Assembly: GCA_012932295.1 (NCBI GenBank)
Contig: JAAONU010000003.1
Location: 26,336,361-26,400,360 of the forward strand
Source of the DNA: Cyclina sinensis
Lineage: Eukaryota; Mollusca; Bivalvia; Venerida; Veneridae
DNA length: 64,000 bases
Direction: 5' to 3'
Shown here: in pieces, positions 26,101 to 35,760 of the stretch
Layout of the letters: the number at the start of each line of letters is the position of its first letter
Numbering within the stretch: position 1 is the stretch's first letter
Translations under genes and position numbers: made by a program
The notes under the pieces: model-generated
Told to the model about the DNA's origin: nothing
The model's database searches: none
The model's input: only the letters and a program-made list of their open reading frames with translations

Positions 26101-29100
26101 TGAAAAATGTAACTTACATATTGAATAAAAAGTTAGTATTATCAAAAAAAATATAATGGTGTTAACAAAACATATTGCTAAACTTAATGTGTAATCTGAC
26201 TACCACTGTTGTAAATAATTAGGCTTAATTATTACCATACCAAAAGAGAAAATAGCGAAAAAAGCAGAGGAATCCAAATGGAAGGACCAGTGTAATATCA
26301 GAGAGTATTCAGGGTAGATTATCCACTAATGTCCCCCATTAAGTTACAGCAACAAAGTTTGTTCATGTTATCTTCTTTTGTCTGTTTTAGGCAGGTATTC
26401 CTTATTTGAAAGATTCAATTTCTTTGAGAGATTTGGTATTGGACATTCAGCAAGTAGAGAAAAGTATCATTTCACAAAAGCCAGTGTGGCACCCAGGTAA
26501 ACACATTTTCTTTCTCTTGAGATGTATTTGAATGTATCTAAACTGGAGAAATAAAAAAAGGGAACGTAGGTTTAGTTGAATTGGTTTATATTATTACGGT
26601 CTAGTGCACACCTTCATATAATTGTATAAATACAACGTCTGACAACTGCGTCAGGGAATCAATTCTTTGACTCAGTGGTTAGAGCGTTGGCATGTCACGT
26701 GGGAGATCAGAGTTCAAATCCCTCTCTGGGGTGTGTATTCTATGATGCATTGCATCTTTCTGTTACAGACTTTTATGTTCGTAAGAATATGAGTATAATT
26801 CCTACTATAGTCAAAGTCATCTCAAACCGGTACTTTACCGAACTACTGTTCCTTTGAAGGATTTCTAATAGACTCCAGTACCATAACAATTTTAAACTTT
26901 CTCACATTATTAGTAATGTTAGGTAGTGGTCAGATTGGACTCAGAATAATTTAGAGATACTAAAGGCAAATGACATCAGATATAGTTTGTTTGATTTTGC
27001 AAGTAACTTTTTCAGGTTTTTGTTTATATTTATAGAAGCTTGTATATAAAGAATTTTGTTTTCTAAAGTAATGCATGAGCGTCATATATTTCTGTGCAGT
27101 TATTTTGATACAGGCATGCATCAGCTGCTTCCCAGATTTACATTTTTCTGTGTCCTTGTACTATGCTGGTAAAGGTAATGAAAATCTGACTGAGAAGAAT
27201 CTGTGTCAAGCATTGATTGATATGAAAATGGTTGAATTAGATGATAAAATTTTTAGAGTTTGAAAAAGTGAACCCTGTCTTTCACAGATTTTGAGAAAAA
27301 GAGGCAACAGTTTTGTTTGAGTTTTATGTTTTTTAACTTTTTTTACTTTCTAGAACTTACTGTTGCATAACTACTCTTTTGTCATAATGTAGTTCAGAAT
27401 GTTTTAAACTTTTGCTGCACTGATACTTAGTATGTCTTCTTTTTGAAATAGCAAAGGTCACCAGTCTGTGCATCAGTGTAGTCTGAACTTGGTCTGCACT
27501 GTTGCTATTCAGTCTATAATATTTCTATAGATACTCTTAATATAAAGTTAGCTTGTTATTTAAGCCAGCTAAGGAAAGTTCTTCATGACAGTATAGAAGT
27601 TTGTGTGCTCTTAAAATCTTGTTAAGCAGTTCAAGACTCCATTGATAAAGTCAAAGAAAATGAACTATATGAATGTTAGCAGACGAACATTTACCTGTAG
27701 ATGTTTATTTCTTTATTTAGACAATGTATATACTGTAGATGGGAAATATTTGTTCACTTTTATTGGCAATTTTACCATGTCGCGTTCTGAATTCATAAAA
27801 GAACTAAGGCTGCGAATGTTCGTAATTGACCAAACACAAATTTTGTGAAGGCCAGCTGAGATGAAAAAGTACTAAATGATTATTCGCGTTGATTAAACTT
27901 CGACCAGGCTGCTAGATGCTGCAGAGATCAGGATAAATTGATTTAGGTAGCATAATAACATGGACCATGGCGGAATAGCGATACAGTATGTTTCGTACAC
28001 GTTTCTAGTAATCCAATAAGATGACTGTATTGTATTTACTACGGAACTCCAACCGCTTTCGCAATATTTGTGTTCTAGAAACAGTATTCACGGTAACATA
28101 ATTAATAAATGTTGAATAGCTTCATGTCTAATTTTATCATAATAATATTTAAAGAACCGTGTTTACCCTGAGTCATTTTTCCGACATTTACAGACAATTC
28201 CATAACGCAAATTCCGGAGTAAGGAAGTCGAAGGTAATTTCACGATTTTTTTTAAAATTTCCAAGAGGCTTGCTATATTAGCGAAATAATCTCTTGCGAC
28301 ATTCCCAATCTACAAATAAATTATGGTAATGTCAGGATTGAATATCTTTCAATTTCTTTGACTAGTCACTGTAAAGACAATGTATGGAGTAAGAGTTGAG
28401 TTCAGACAATCGAAATAATGTAATACCATGTTTCAGGTACATTGCATGGCTACCATGACTGGACATTTGGTATAATACTTGACAGACTGGTGCAAAAATT
28501 GGATGAAAAACACAGAACAGTTCCAGAAATATTCAAAGAAGAAGTAGCAGATATATTAGGTTTGTTTTCAAACTACAGTACAATATTCAACTAAAAGGAA
28601 AGTAGTTCTTATGCATTAATGGAGAATAGTGCAATAAATATACTAGTTCAAATGTAAAGAAGAGTCAATTTTTTCTTTTACAAAATGGCCCTCAGAGTTT
28701 TGAGTAGATGTTTCATCTGTTGCAAGATGCTATGCTGATGATCTAGAGGTCACAGTGTTCAGTCTTCACCATTTGATTTTCTTGTGGTCTTCTGGGATAG
28801 ATATTAAACTATAAAAGCTAGACATTGACTATATTAAAAAGAAATTTCATTTATTTTATATGGCAATTAGATTGATGATTTTGGTTTCATGTTGTATTAA
28901 TAGAGCAGATGTTTTGATATAAAACATTTTGGGTTGATATTTTAGTTTGAGCAGCAATCAGTTTTTGTGAAAATTCCATAAGCACAAAAAAGCAACATAA
29001 GTTTGCTTTAGTATGCCCAGAGACATAGATATGTCTATGTCTCTGGTCTGCCTTATTATTGAATACTTTTAATTATTCGTATCACTACCAAGATATTCTA

Positions 29101-32067
29101 TAAAAAGGTACAGTCATTGTCTTACAAGCCTATATACAGTCGAGATTATCATCTTACTCTAAAAAAAATAGTTCTATACTGTACACTTGTTTATTGAGAT
29201 ACATGTACTGGGGTACATTCAGAGCATATGTGTTTCTTTCTTTTTTACAGATATTGAATTTGACATGAACTTGAAGAGAGCAGACTGTGCACAAAACTGC
29301 AAGAATTTTCCAGCCAGCCATACTACAAGCTGTATATCAGGCTATAACTAGTCTGCCATATCTAAAAATGTACTGGAAAAGTATCTTCAGTTCAGAATCA
29401 TTAGTTTATCAAGTCTTGGAGTAGCATCAAGGAAAATACATATGTAAGTTCTTCCACATCTTCCACCTTAGCAAGTGTGTTATATATACTAGGGTAGCTC
29501 AGTGGTTAGGGATTTTGCATATATTTCATGTCTGAATCCCAGCTGGATCACAAGATGCATTCTTGTGCAAAGACACGTAATGGTAGATGTACTGTCCACT
29601 CACCTGTAAATGGGTATGAGTAAACAGTTTTTTCATGGGTGTGAGTGGAACGGGGACCACAGTTTTGACAGTTCCACTCACACCCATGAAATATCTGTTT
29701 CATTACCTAATGTGTTTGTAAATTGTCGTTTATTTACATCAAACTCATATAAATGCTTGTTTAGCTAAAAGACACTTCCGTACAGTGTGCCAAATTGCAT
29801 TCAGAAAAACTCTGCCTTAATCAGAATGTACCGATTACTGCAGCACGTGCTTTATGGAATTGTGGTAATGGAAGCAGTCAACAGTTAAAAATGTTGACCG
29901 GTCAGCAGTTTGTCTTTTAAATGAATGTATATTAATGAAAAAGCTAAAATTATTTAATTAGCACTTGTATTAGGTAATGATGCTAAATGTAGTTTCTTCA
30001 TGATTTATTTTTGAAAGCAGTTAAAATACATGTTGGCTGAGAAAGAGTGCAGTATAATGAGCATAAATATATAAACAAATGCTGCTCACTTCTTAACAGC
30101 TTTTGTCACTGAGATCCATGGATTCAAGCACCTTTTCTTTATGAGAGGAAATGGGAAGTTTATAAGAGTTAAGTACATATCCATTTAGGAATAGCCATCT
30201 GGTCATTTTGAAAACAAAGATCAAAATGTTGGTTGGCATAAATCATTTGTTTCAGAATTTGATATTTTTTGTGCTTGACTTTTGTAGAAAAGCAGAATTC
30301 AGTTGAATTATTCAGGTTTTTTTTTTATATTTATTATGTCTGTGTATATTTCAGTATATTATGAGCTAGTAAACTTTAATACCTTATTCAGATAATGATT
30401 ATATATTTGATTTAAACACTTTGCTGATGTATTTTGCTTTCAGCCAGTTTCAGTATTCAATGATCCAGAGCTAAGAGAGATTGGTTTGTCATCATACTCC
30501 GGCACTGGCACAGCTAGAGGCCTGGCAAAGTTATTTAGGTCAGTGATACAAGCTTGCTTATTAGTACTCTATTAATTGACTGGATTTTGTATTGTTTTAA
30601 TTTGTGTGTATAATTGATGAAATGGTTATCATGATAATGCTCTGTATTTCTAAATAGGTTGTTAAATGCCATAAGAATTTCACTTTTTTCTCATCTGCTA
30701 ATGCTGATTTATCTAACTTTTTTCTTTAATTTTACACTTGCTCTCCTCTATCAAGTTCATACTTGTTTTTAGTAAAAGCCATTTTATTTAAAAGATGATT
30801 GTTTTTATTTAAAAGTTGACTGGTTGCATTTTCAAATGATTTATATATATTTTGTTTATTACTGTCTGCCTTGATGGCTCAATTGTTAGAGTATTTTCCC
30901 CTGGCTGGAGATTGAAATGTGCCCTTGAGTAAACACGCCAAGTACACCTATGGCTCGGATCACCCTGCTGTAAATGCGCACCAGTACCGTGTGTTATTTT
31001 CTCTTCTCTCAAGTCATTGTTTCCATTTCAGCGAGGTCTTAAGAGTGATTTAAATATGCTAGGATAGCTTCCATCACAATTCAGCTGAAATGAATTAGCC
31101 ATTTTTACAATTTTTGAAAAGCTTTAATGTTAATTTTTTTTATTTTTCTTGCAGTATTCTTGCCAATTGGGGTCAATACGAAGGTAATACTGTACTGAAA
31201 AAAGAAACAGTGGAAAAAATGCTGCAGACGGCAACAAACAACACATGTTCTGTTACTGGACTACCGATGAAATTCAGTCTGGGAATGCAGCTCTTTACAA
31301 ACCCTTATGTAAGTTAAGAATAGAATTGAATATGTAAATGGATTTTGTATAAACAAGTCCAGTCAGATATATTCAGGTTGGTAAAAAGTAGCTTAGTAAC
31401 ATTGAAAACAAAGCTTAAACTGATGCCTGTTTGTCCATACTCGGCTAAAAGCTGCAGGGAGAAATATAAATGCAGTGTTTGAGTGTATTTTTCTCTTTAA
31501 ACAATTGTTCAAGATTGGCTAAAATTATCTGGGATGTTTTTTTAAGTAGCTCTAATAGAGTTGTTTTAAGAATTTTAAGAATAATTTAGTTTGCTATGGC
31601 AGTAACCGAATAACTGTAGAAATCTTCGTGTCTGAAATTGTGAAACCTAAAGCTCTGAAATTTTTGATGGTGTAAAATGATGACCTGGAAAAAGGAATTG
31701 ATAAATTTTTGGTGCCACTCAGAAGCTTTTTAAAAACTGTTTTAATTAGAGATATATGTTAGGTTTACTTGGATTGAATGGAGGGAACTTTACCACATTT
31801 AAATTTTGGCAAAGTTGGTTTCAACACTGGTAGTTTTTACTTTATATTTATATTATATATTTATTTCCAGGGGGAGACAACTTTTGGTCATGCTGGTTAT
31901 GGTGGACAAACTGTCATTGCTGATCCTTCCAATAAACTGTCAATAGCATATCTTACAAATCATCTATCCATATACCAGACGGGGACGATCCAAGATTACT
32001 GGAACTTCAACGAGGGGTGTATAACAATTTACAGAAATACATAATAGAAAGAAAATGGATAAATTGA
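20000..32067 (+). CDS. Membrane-anchored serine-beta-lactamase-like (class C / LACT-type) protein; active-site Ser replaced, frame disrupted
   Basis: Nine exons (20000-20139, 22862-23053, 23309-23408, 26391-26496, 28437-28559, 29251-29443, 30444-30538, 31155-31308, 31871-32067) give about 430 residues, the usual length for animal beta-lactamase-domain proteins. The ATG at 20000 opens a hydrophobic signal-anchor (residues about 3-20). Family landmarks are ESGREQGASL, CTKG at residues 96-99, GYHDWTFG (Tyr about 185), SGTGTARGLAKLF and FGHAGYGGQ (His about 374). By family knowledge Ser-x-x-Lys, Tyr and His-x-Gly form the hydrolase site. Here the SxxK position reads Gly95-Cys-Thr-Lys98, so the nucleophile is missing. 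Exon 6 has two +1 shifts and exon 9 one -1 shift relative to homologous reading. It could be a pseudogene, a pseudoenzyme, or an active gene with assembly errors. Substrate unknown. Confidence 0.8.
20588..20662 (+). repeat. tRNA-derived SINE-like trace
   Basis: TAGTGACATGGTTAGAG resembles a pol III A box and GGGTTCAATCC a B box, about 35 bp apart as in a tRNA head. There is no intact cloverleaf, so I read it as a SINE head rather than a tRNA gene. Confidence 0.5.
21412..21870 (+). repeat. TTTTTAGCTCA-headed dispersed repeat
   Basis: Starts TTTTTAGCTCACCAGAGC and carries two diverged internal segments with AAAATTTGG(T/C)(T/C)TG, CCTAGG and GCCCCAGG. It resembles the core of the reverse-oriented element at 51676-52320 more than the 145-bp arrays. 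Confidence 0.5.
22862..23053 (+). CDS. Beta-lactamase-like gene, exon 2 (SxxK region)
   Basis: Acceptor ACATAG, donor AGAG|GTCAGT, phase 2 both sides. It encodes ESGREQGASLTVYHEG and AFGCTKGVMAF. In the active family the Gly codon GGC at 23004-23006 would be a Ser codon; AGC to GGC is one transition. The Lys (AAA 23013-23015) is kept. Confidence 0.85.
23309..23408 (+). CDS. Beta-lactamase-like gene, exon 3
   Basis: Acceptor TTTTCAG, donor CACCAG|GTCTGC, phase 2 in and 0 out. It encodes NYSRPIAEYWPEFGANGKG and ITVEMLVNHQ, typical for the segment after SxxK that leads to the helical subdomain. Confidence 0.85.
23409..26390 (+). other. Intron 3 of the beta-lactamase-like gene
   Basis: Almost two thirds of this intron is the 1.9-kb TTAA element; the remainder is AT-rich without supported features. 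Confidence 0.4.
23922..25839. mobile_element. TTAA-bounded terminal-inverted-repeat element, 1918 bp, non-autonomous
   Basis: Left end TTAAAGGTCATGTGACACGA (23922-23941) and right end TCGTGTCACATGACCTTTAA (25820-25839) are perfect 20-bp inverted copies that include TTAA. TTAA ends suggest a piggyBac-type target. No long ORF lies inside, so it would depend on a transposase from elsewhere. It lies wholly in intron 3 of the beta-lactamase-like gene. Confidence 0.8.
26391..26496 (+). CDS. Beta-lactamase-like gene, exon 4
   Basis: Acceptor TCTGTTTTAG, donor CCCAG|GTAAAC, phase 0 in and 1 out. It encodes AGIPYLKDSISL and ends with KPVWHPG, which leads directly into the Tyr motif of exon 5. Confidence 0.85.
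26497..28436 (+). other. Intron 4 of the beta-lactamase-like gene
   Basis: Holds a tRNA-like SINE trace (26665-26732) and a fragment with GTCTGAACTTGGTCTGCACT near 27480-27500 that resembles the sequence at 35456-35515. 27960-28220 has more CpG than the neighbourhood. No exon supported. Confidence 0.35.
26665..26732 (+). repeat. tRNA-derived SINE-like trace
   Basis: GACTCAGTGGTTAGAGCGTT resembles an A box region and GAGTTCAAATCCC a B box, at tRNA-like spacing. The acceptor stem does not pair, so a functional tRNA gene is unlikely. Confidence 0.6.
28437..28559 (+). CDS. Beta-lactamase-like gene, exon 5 (Tyr motif)
   Basis: Acceptor ATGTTTCAG, donor TTAG|GTTTGT, phase 1 both sides. It encodes TLHGYHDWTFGIILDRLV. 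The Tyr of GYH corresponds to the catalytic Tyr (YxN element) of class C enzymes. Confidence 0.85.
28560..29250 (+). other. Intron 5 of the beta-lactamase-like gene
   Basis: AT-rich. Contains one compact inverted repeat at 29017-29046 (CCAGAGACATAG ... CTATGTCTCTGG). Nothing else supported. Confidence 0.35.
29251..29443 (+). pseudogene. Beta-lactamase-like gene, exon 6, frame broken twice
   Basis: Acceptor TTTTTTACAG, donor TAT|GTAAGT. The entering frame gives DIEFDMNLKRADC and then runs out of family character, reaching TAG at 29349. From about 29302 the +1 frame gives RIFQPAILQAVYQAITSLPY and continues plausibly to TAG 29422. The next exon requires phase 0, which only the third frame reaches. 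So two +1 shifts lie near 29287-29301 and 29405-29425. Whether they are real or assembly indels cannot be told here. Confidence 0.7.
29490..29555 (+). repeat. tRNA-derived SINE-like trace
   Basis: GGGTAGCTCAGTGGTTAGGG is a good A-box region; CTGAATCCC is a decayed B box. Probably the head of a composite repeat that includes the hairpin just downstream. Confidence 0.5.
29625..29697. repeat. Inverted repeat (hairpin), arms of 20-30 bp
   Basis: TTCATGGGTGTGAGTGGAAC (29632-29651) and GTTCCACTCACACCCATGAA (29671-29690) are perfect inverted copies around a 19-nt loop. Pairing continues outward with a few mismatches. Confidence 0.85.
30444..30538 (+). CDS. Beta-lactamase-like gene, exon 7
   Basis: Acceptor TGCTTTCAG, donor TTTAG|GTCAGT, phase 0 in and 2 out. 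It encodes PVSVFNDPELREIGLSS and SGTGTARGLAKLF. The GTARGLAK segment is a strong family signature. Confidence 0.85.
30539..31154 (+). other. Intron 7 of the beta-lactamase-like gene
   Basis: AT-rich. GCCTTGATGGCTCAATTGTT (30876-30895) looks like a worn tRNA-like A-box region without a clear B box. Nothing else supported. Confidence 0.3.
31155..31308 (+). CDS. Beta-lactamase-like gene, exon 8
   Basis: Acceptor TTTTTCTTGCAG, donor TTAT|GTAAGT, phase 2 in and 0 out. It encodes SILANWGQYEGNTVLKKETV and MKFSLGMQL, the conserved stretch before the His-x-Gly motif. Confidence 0.85.
31309..31870 (+). other. Intron 8 of the beta-lactamase-like gene
   Basis: Plain AT-rich intron; I see no embedded feature. 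Confidence 0.35.
31871..32067 (+). CDS. Beta-lactamase-like gene, last exon (HAG motif), shifted near its end
   Basis: Acceptor ATTTCCAG, phase 0. It encodes GETTFGHAGYGGQTVIADPS and LSIAYLTNHLSIY, the normal C-terminal core. The open frame then gives non-family sequence to TAA 32042-32044. Shifting at about 31973-31976 instead gives PDGDDPRLLELQRGVY, which fits the family, and ends at TGA 32065-32067. This is a one-base loss relative to homologous reading. Confidence 0.75.
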
Positions 32068-32190
32068 ATCGGTATAAGATATTTACATATATTAATGAAG
32101 GTAGTATTTTTCATTCCTATAATTAATGGCAAGCATTTCTCTTACTTAATTCAGTGGACTGATGCTATGAGACAGATTTCCATATGGACA

Positions 32191-34345
32191 TTTTTTTAGC
32201 TCCCTTCACTAATGACAGAGTCTTTTTATCACAGCTTTGTCTCGTCCTTCGTCCTTCCGTCGTCCGTCCGTCCTCACGTCGGTCCGTCGTGCATTATTCG
32301 ACATTATGTCAGCATCATTCCATGAACTTGCGGTGTTTGTCTCATTGATATCTCGGACGAGTTCGAACATGGGTTATCAGGGTTGGAAAACTAGGTCACA
32401 GAGCCCAAATATAGAAAAACCTTGTTAACACTCTAGAGGCTACTTTTTCAGTCCAAATATCCTGGAAATTTGTCAGAAAGGTTCTATTGATGATTTCTAG
32501 CTCAAGTTTAAATATGGGTCATCTGGGGTCAAAAACTAGGTCACAGAGCCCAAATATGGAAAAACCTTGTTAACATTCTAGAGGTTACATTTTCAGCCCA
32601 AATAATCTGGAAATTTGTCAGAAAGGTTGCTTTGACAATTTCTAGGTCAAGTTTAAATATGGGTCATCTGGGGTCAAAAACTAGGTCACGGAGCCCAAAT
32701 ATGGAAAAACCTTGTTAACACTCTAGAGGTTACATTTTCAGCCCAAATAATCTGGAAATTTGTCAGAAAAGTTGCCTTGAGGATTTCTAGATCAAGTTCG
32801 AATATGGGTCATCTGGAGTCACAAACTAGGTCACAGAGTCCAAATATGGAAAAACCTTGTTAACATTCTAAAGGTAGCAATTTCAGTCCAAATAACGTGG
32901 AAATTTGTCAGAAAGGTTCTATCAATGATTTCTAGCTGAGTTTTGAATATAGGTTTTCTGGGGTCAAAAACTAGGTCACAGAGCCCGAAAGTAGAAAAAC
33001 CTTGTTAATCCTCTAGAGGTTACATTTTTAGTCCAAATGTCCTTGAAATTTGTCAGAAACATTGTTTCAAAGATTTCTAGCTCAGATTTGGATATGGGTT
33101 ATCTGGGATCAAAAACTAGGTCACATGGTTCAAATATGTAAAAAACTTTTTAACACTCCAGAGGTTACATTTTCAGTCCAAATATCCTGGAAATTTGTCA
33201 GACAGGTTTTCTTGATGATTTCTAGCTCAAGTTGGAGTATGGGTCATCTGGGGTCAAAAACTAGGTCACGGAGCCCAAATATGGAAAAACCTTGTTAACA
33301 CTCTAGAGGTTACATTTTCAGCCTAAATAATCTGGAAATTTGTCAGAAAAGTTGCCTTGAGGATTTCTAGATCAAGTTCGAATATGGGTCATCTGGAGTC
33401 ACAAACTAGGTCACAGAGTCCAAATATGGAAAAACCTTGTTAACATTCTAAAGGTAGCAATTTCAGTCCAAATAACGTGGAAATTTGTCAGAAAGGTTCT
33501 ATCGATGATTTCTAGCTTAGTTTTGAATATAGGTTTTCTGGGGTCAAAAACTAGGTCACAGAGCCCGAAAGTAGAAAAACCTTGTTAATCCTCTAGAGGT
33601 TACATTTTTAGTCCAAATGTCCTTGAAATTTGTCAGAAAGATTGTTTCAAAGATTTCTAGCTCAGATTTGGATATGGGTTATCTGGGATCAAAAACTAGG
33701 TCACATGGTTCAAATATGTAAAAAACTTTTTAACACTCCAGAGGTAACATTTTCAGTCTAAATATCCTGGAAATTTGTCAGACAGGTTTTCTTGATGATT
33801 TCTAGCTCAAGTTGGAGTATGGGTCATCTTGGGTCAAAAACTAGGTCACAGAGCCCAAATATGGAAAAAACTTGTTAACACTCTAGAGGTAACATTTTAA
33901 TTCCAAATAACCTGGAAATTTGTCAGAAAGCATAATTCCATGGTTTCTAGGTCAAATTTGAATATGGGTCATCTGAAGTCAAAACATTTAGGTCACAGAG
34001 CCCAAATATTGAAAAACTTTGTACACACTCTAGAGGCTACATTTTCAGTCCAAATGTCCTGGAAATTTGTCAGAAAGGTTGTTTTGATGATTTGTAGCTG
34101 GATATTGGTTATCTGGGGTCAAAAACTAGGTCACAGAGCCTAAATATCGAGAAACCTTGTTAACACTCTAGATGCTCTTTTTCAGTCCAAATATCCTGGA
34201 AATTTGTCAAAGAGATTGTTTCAATAATTTCTAGGTCAAGTTCAAATATGGGTCATCTGGGGTCAATTAACCAGGTCCATATCAACTTGGTTAAAAGCAG
34301 TCATACTCAGGTGAGCGATACAGGGCCATCATGGCCCTCTTGTTT
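32191..34345 (+). repeat. 145-bp tandem array 2 inside a Helentron/pearl-like element
   Basis: Begins TTTTTTTAGCTCCC, has a GTCCGTCCGTCCTC microrepeat (32260-32275), then about 14 units. The anchor TCAAAAACTAGG recurs near 32386, 32531, 32676, 32821, 32966, 33111, 33256, 33401, 33546, 33691, 33836, 33981, 34121 and 34266: a 145-bp step throughout except one of 140. It ends with CAGGTGAGCGA, the hairpin AGGGCCATCATGGCCCT (34322-34338) and CTTGTTT. No coding capacity. Its position 120 bp after the beta-lactamase-like stop may put it in that gene's 3'UTR. Confidence 0.85.
32761..33920 (+). repeat. 580-bp higher-order duplication within array 2
   Basis: Block 32761-33340 (four 145-bp units of differing sequence) is repeated almost base for base as 33341-33920. 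For example, the diagnostic TCTGGAGTCACAAACTAGG appears at both corresponding places. The four units differ more from one another than the two blocks do, so the block was duplicated as a whole and recently. Confidence 0.85.
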
Positions 34346-35409
34346 GGTCAAACTACAAAATCCATTTCAGATATACATTGCAAGAATGGCAAAGTATAAG
34401 CATCCATGATATATACCAGTACATGTAACTGTGAATTTGGCAGTTATGGCAGATATGCCCTTCCTGTCATTGTTTTCATGTTAAATGTCACCATTTTACA
34501 CTACAATACGAAATACAGCTATTTTTCTTGTGTATTGATAGTTTTTGTGTACTAGTAGTACTATTAGTATACATGTAAGATTTATTTGAAACGGATTAGT
34601 TTATTTTTAGATTACAGTCTGTTGTTGTGACTGGAATTTGTAAGTTTTATGCAACTTTCATTGATTTTCATATAATTTTGTATTGCACTGGAGATAATTA
34701 TTTGAATGGAATTGTAACTAGTTATACAAGATTTATTCTTTTTTATACGATTGTTTACTGCATTAAATAAAGAATTACATGATTATTTGTACTTATTTGT
34801 TTAAGCTTGAGCGAGACGTAACTTACCTGTACTTCAGATAAGGTATCTTGATGTCAGTTCACACATGTTTTTCTTTAAATTGCATCTGTGTCAATCATTA
34901 AAAGAAATGATCAATATATAATACTTGAAGGGTAAACTTGTATCTATATTCAAGGTTAAACAACTATTATACATGGGCTGACCTTTGCAAGAAATGTGTC
35001 TGCATAAAACTTATGTGGACTACATTACATGTTAACTGGTTGGCAACTGTAGAAGAAGTTTACTGCACAAGGTTGTATATATGGTAGGACTGTTTTATAT
35101 CCAAGGGCAGATAACTCAGGGATCAACATATTTCTGACACATTTATTATTATTCAAGCAGATAGTGTGTACCAAGTTCCATTTAAGATGAAAACTAGTTG
35201 TCCAAACAAGATGTTGCGTTCAGACTTACAGAGTGATGGACAGACATACAGGCACCATACCATAATATGATCATTTCGGCGTATAAAATCTAATTTGATG
35301 GAGTGCAAGACTGTAGCATTTCGGACAAGCTATGTGTCAATGCCATTGATCTGCTCTGTTCATTTGGTAAGTTGTTAATTTACCGTTACTATTCTAAATA
35401 TCCTAAATG

Positions 35410-35760
35410 GTGTTTCTCAGGGTTGTTACTGAAAATTTACTGACTGGATGGTGAATAGTGCAGACCATGATCGGACTGCAGGCTGATCTTGGTCTGCACT
35501 GGTCACAAAGGCAGTTGATTGCCTCCAGCATGATTGCCTCCAGCAGGGTTAATACTGCTATGAAAGATTCACAGGCCTGTCAACATCAAATAAAGGACAG
35601 GTTTTCTAAGATAATTCAGCAGAAAAGGGTCAACACTTCAGACCTGAATCAATTATCATCACCAGATTCCTATACAGTTTGCACTCAAAACATGGGTTCT
35701 TATTTCAAACACTTGTATAGGAAGTTCTGCAACTTTCCCAGAATTCCTCTCTGACTGCTT
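35410..35760. repeat. Dispersed repeat with palindromic core
   Basis: GTGCAGACCATGATC and GATCTTGGTCTGCACT (35457-35501) form an inverted pair. Related fragments occur near 540-575 and 27480-27500, showing a dispersed family. The outer limits are approximate. Confidence 0.5.

Larger units (their letters stand above)
29444..30443 (+). other. Intron 6 of the beta-lactamase-like gene
   Basis: Contains a tRNA-like SINE head (about 29490-29555) followed by a near-perfect inverted repeat (29625-29697). The rest is plain AT-rich sequence. Confidence 0.4.

Noticed and set aside
26665..26732. tRNA gene
   Set aside because: A and B boxes are recognisable, but the acceptor and anticodon stems do not pair. 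The same pattern occurs at several places in worn form, which fits SINE heads.
32237..34143. Several 60-80 residue ORFs in the array (for example 33050-33298)
   Set aside because: They are reading frames through the tandem repeat; they change with each unit and have no conserved start or function.
32191..34345. CRISPR-like array
   Set aside because: Units are contiguous 145-bp repeats with no unique spacers, in an intron-bearing eukaryotic genome.
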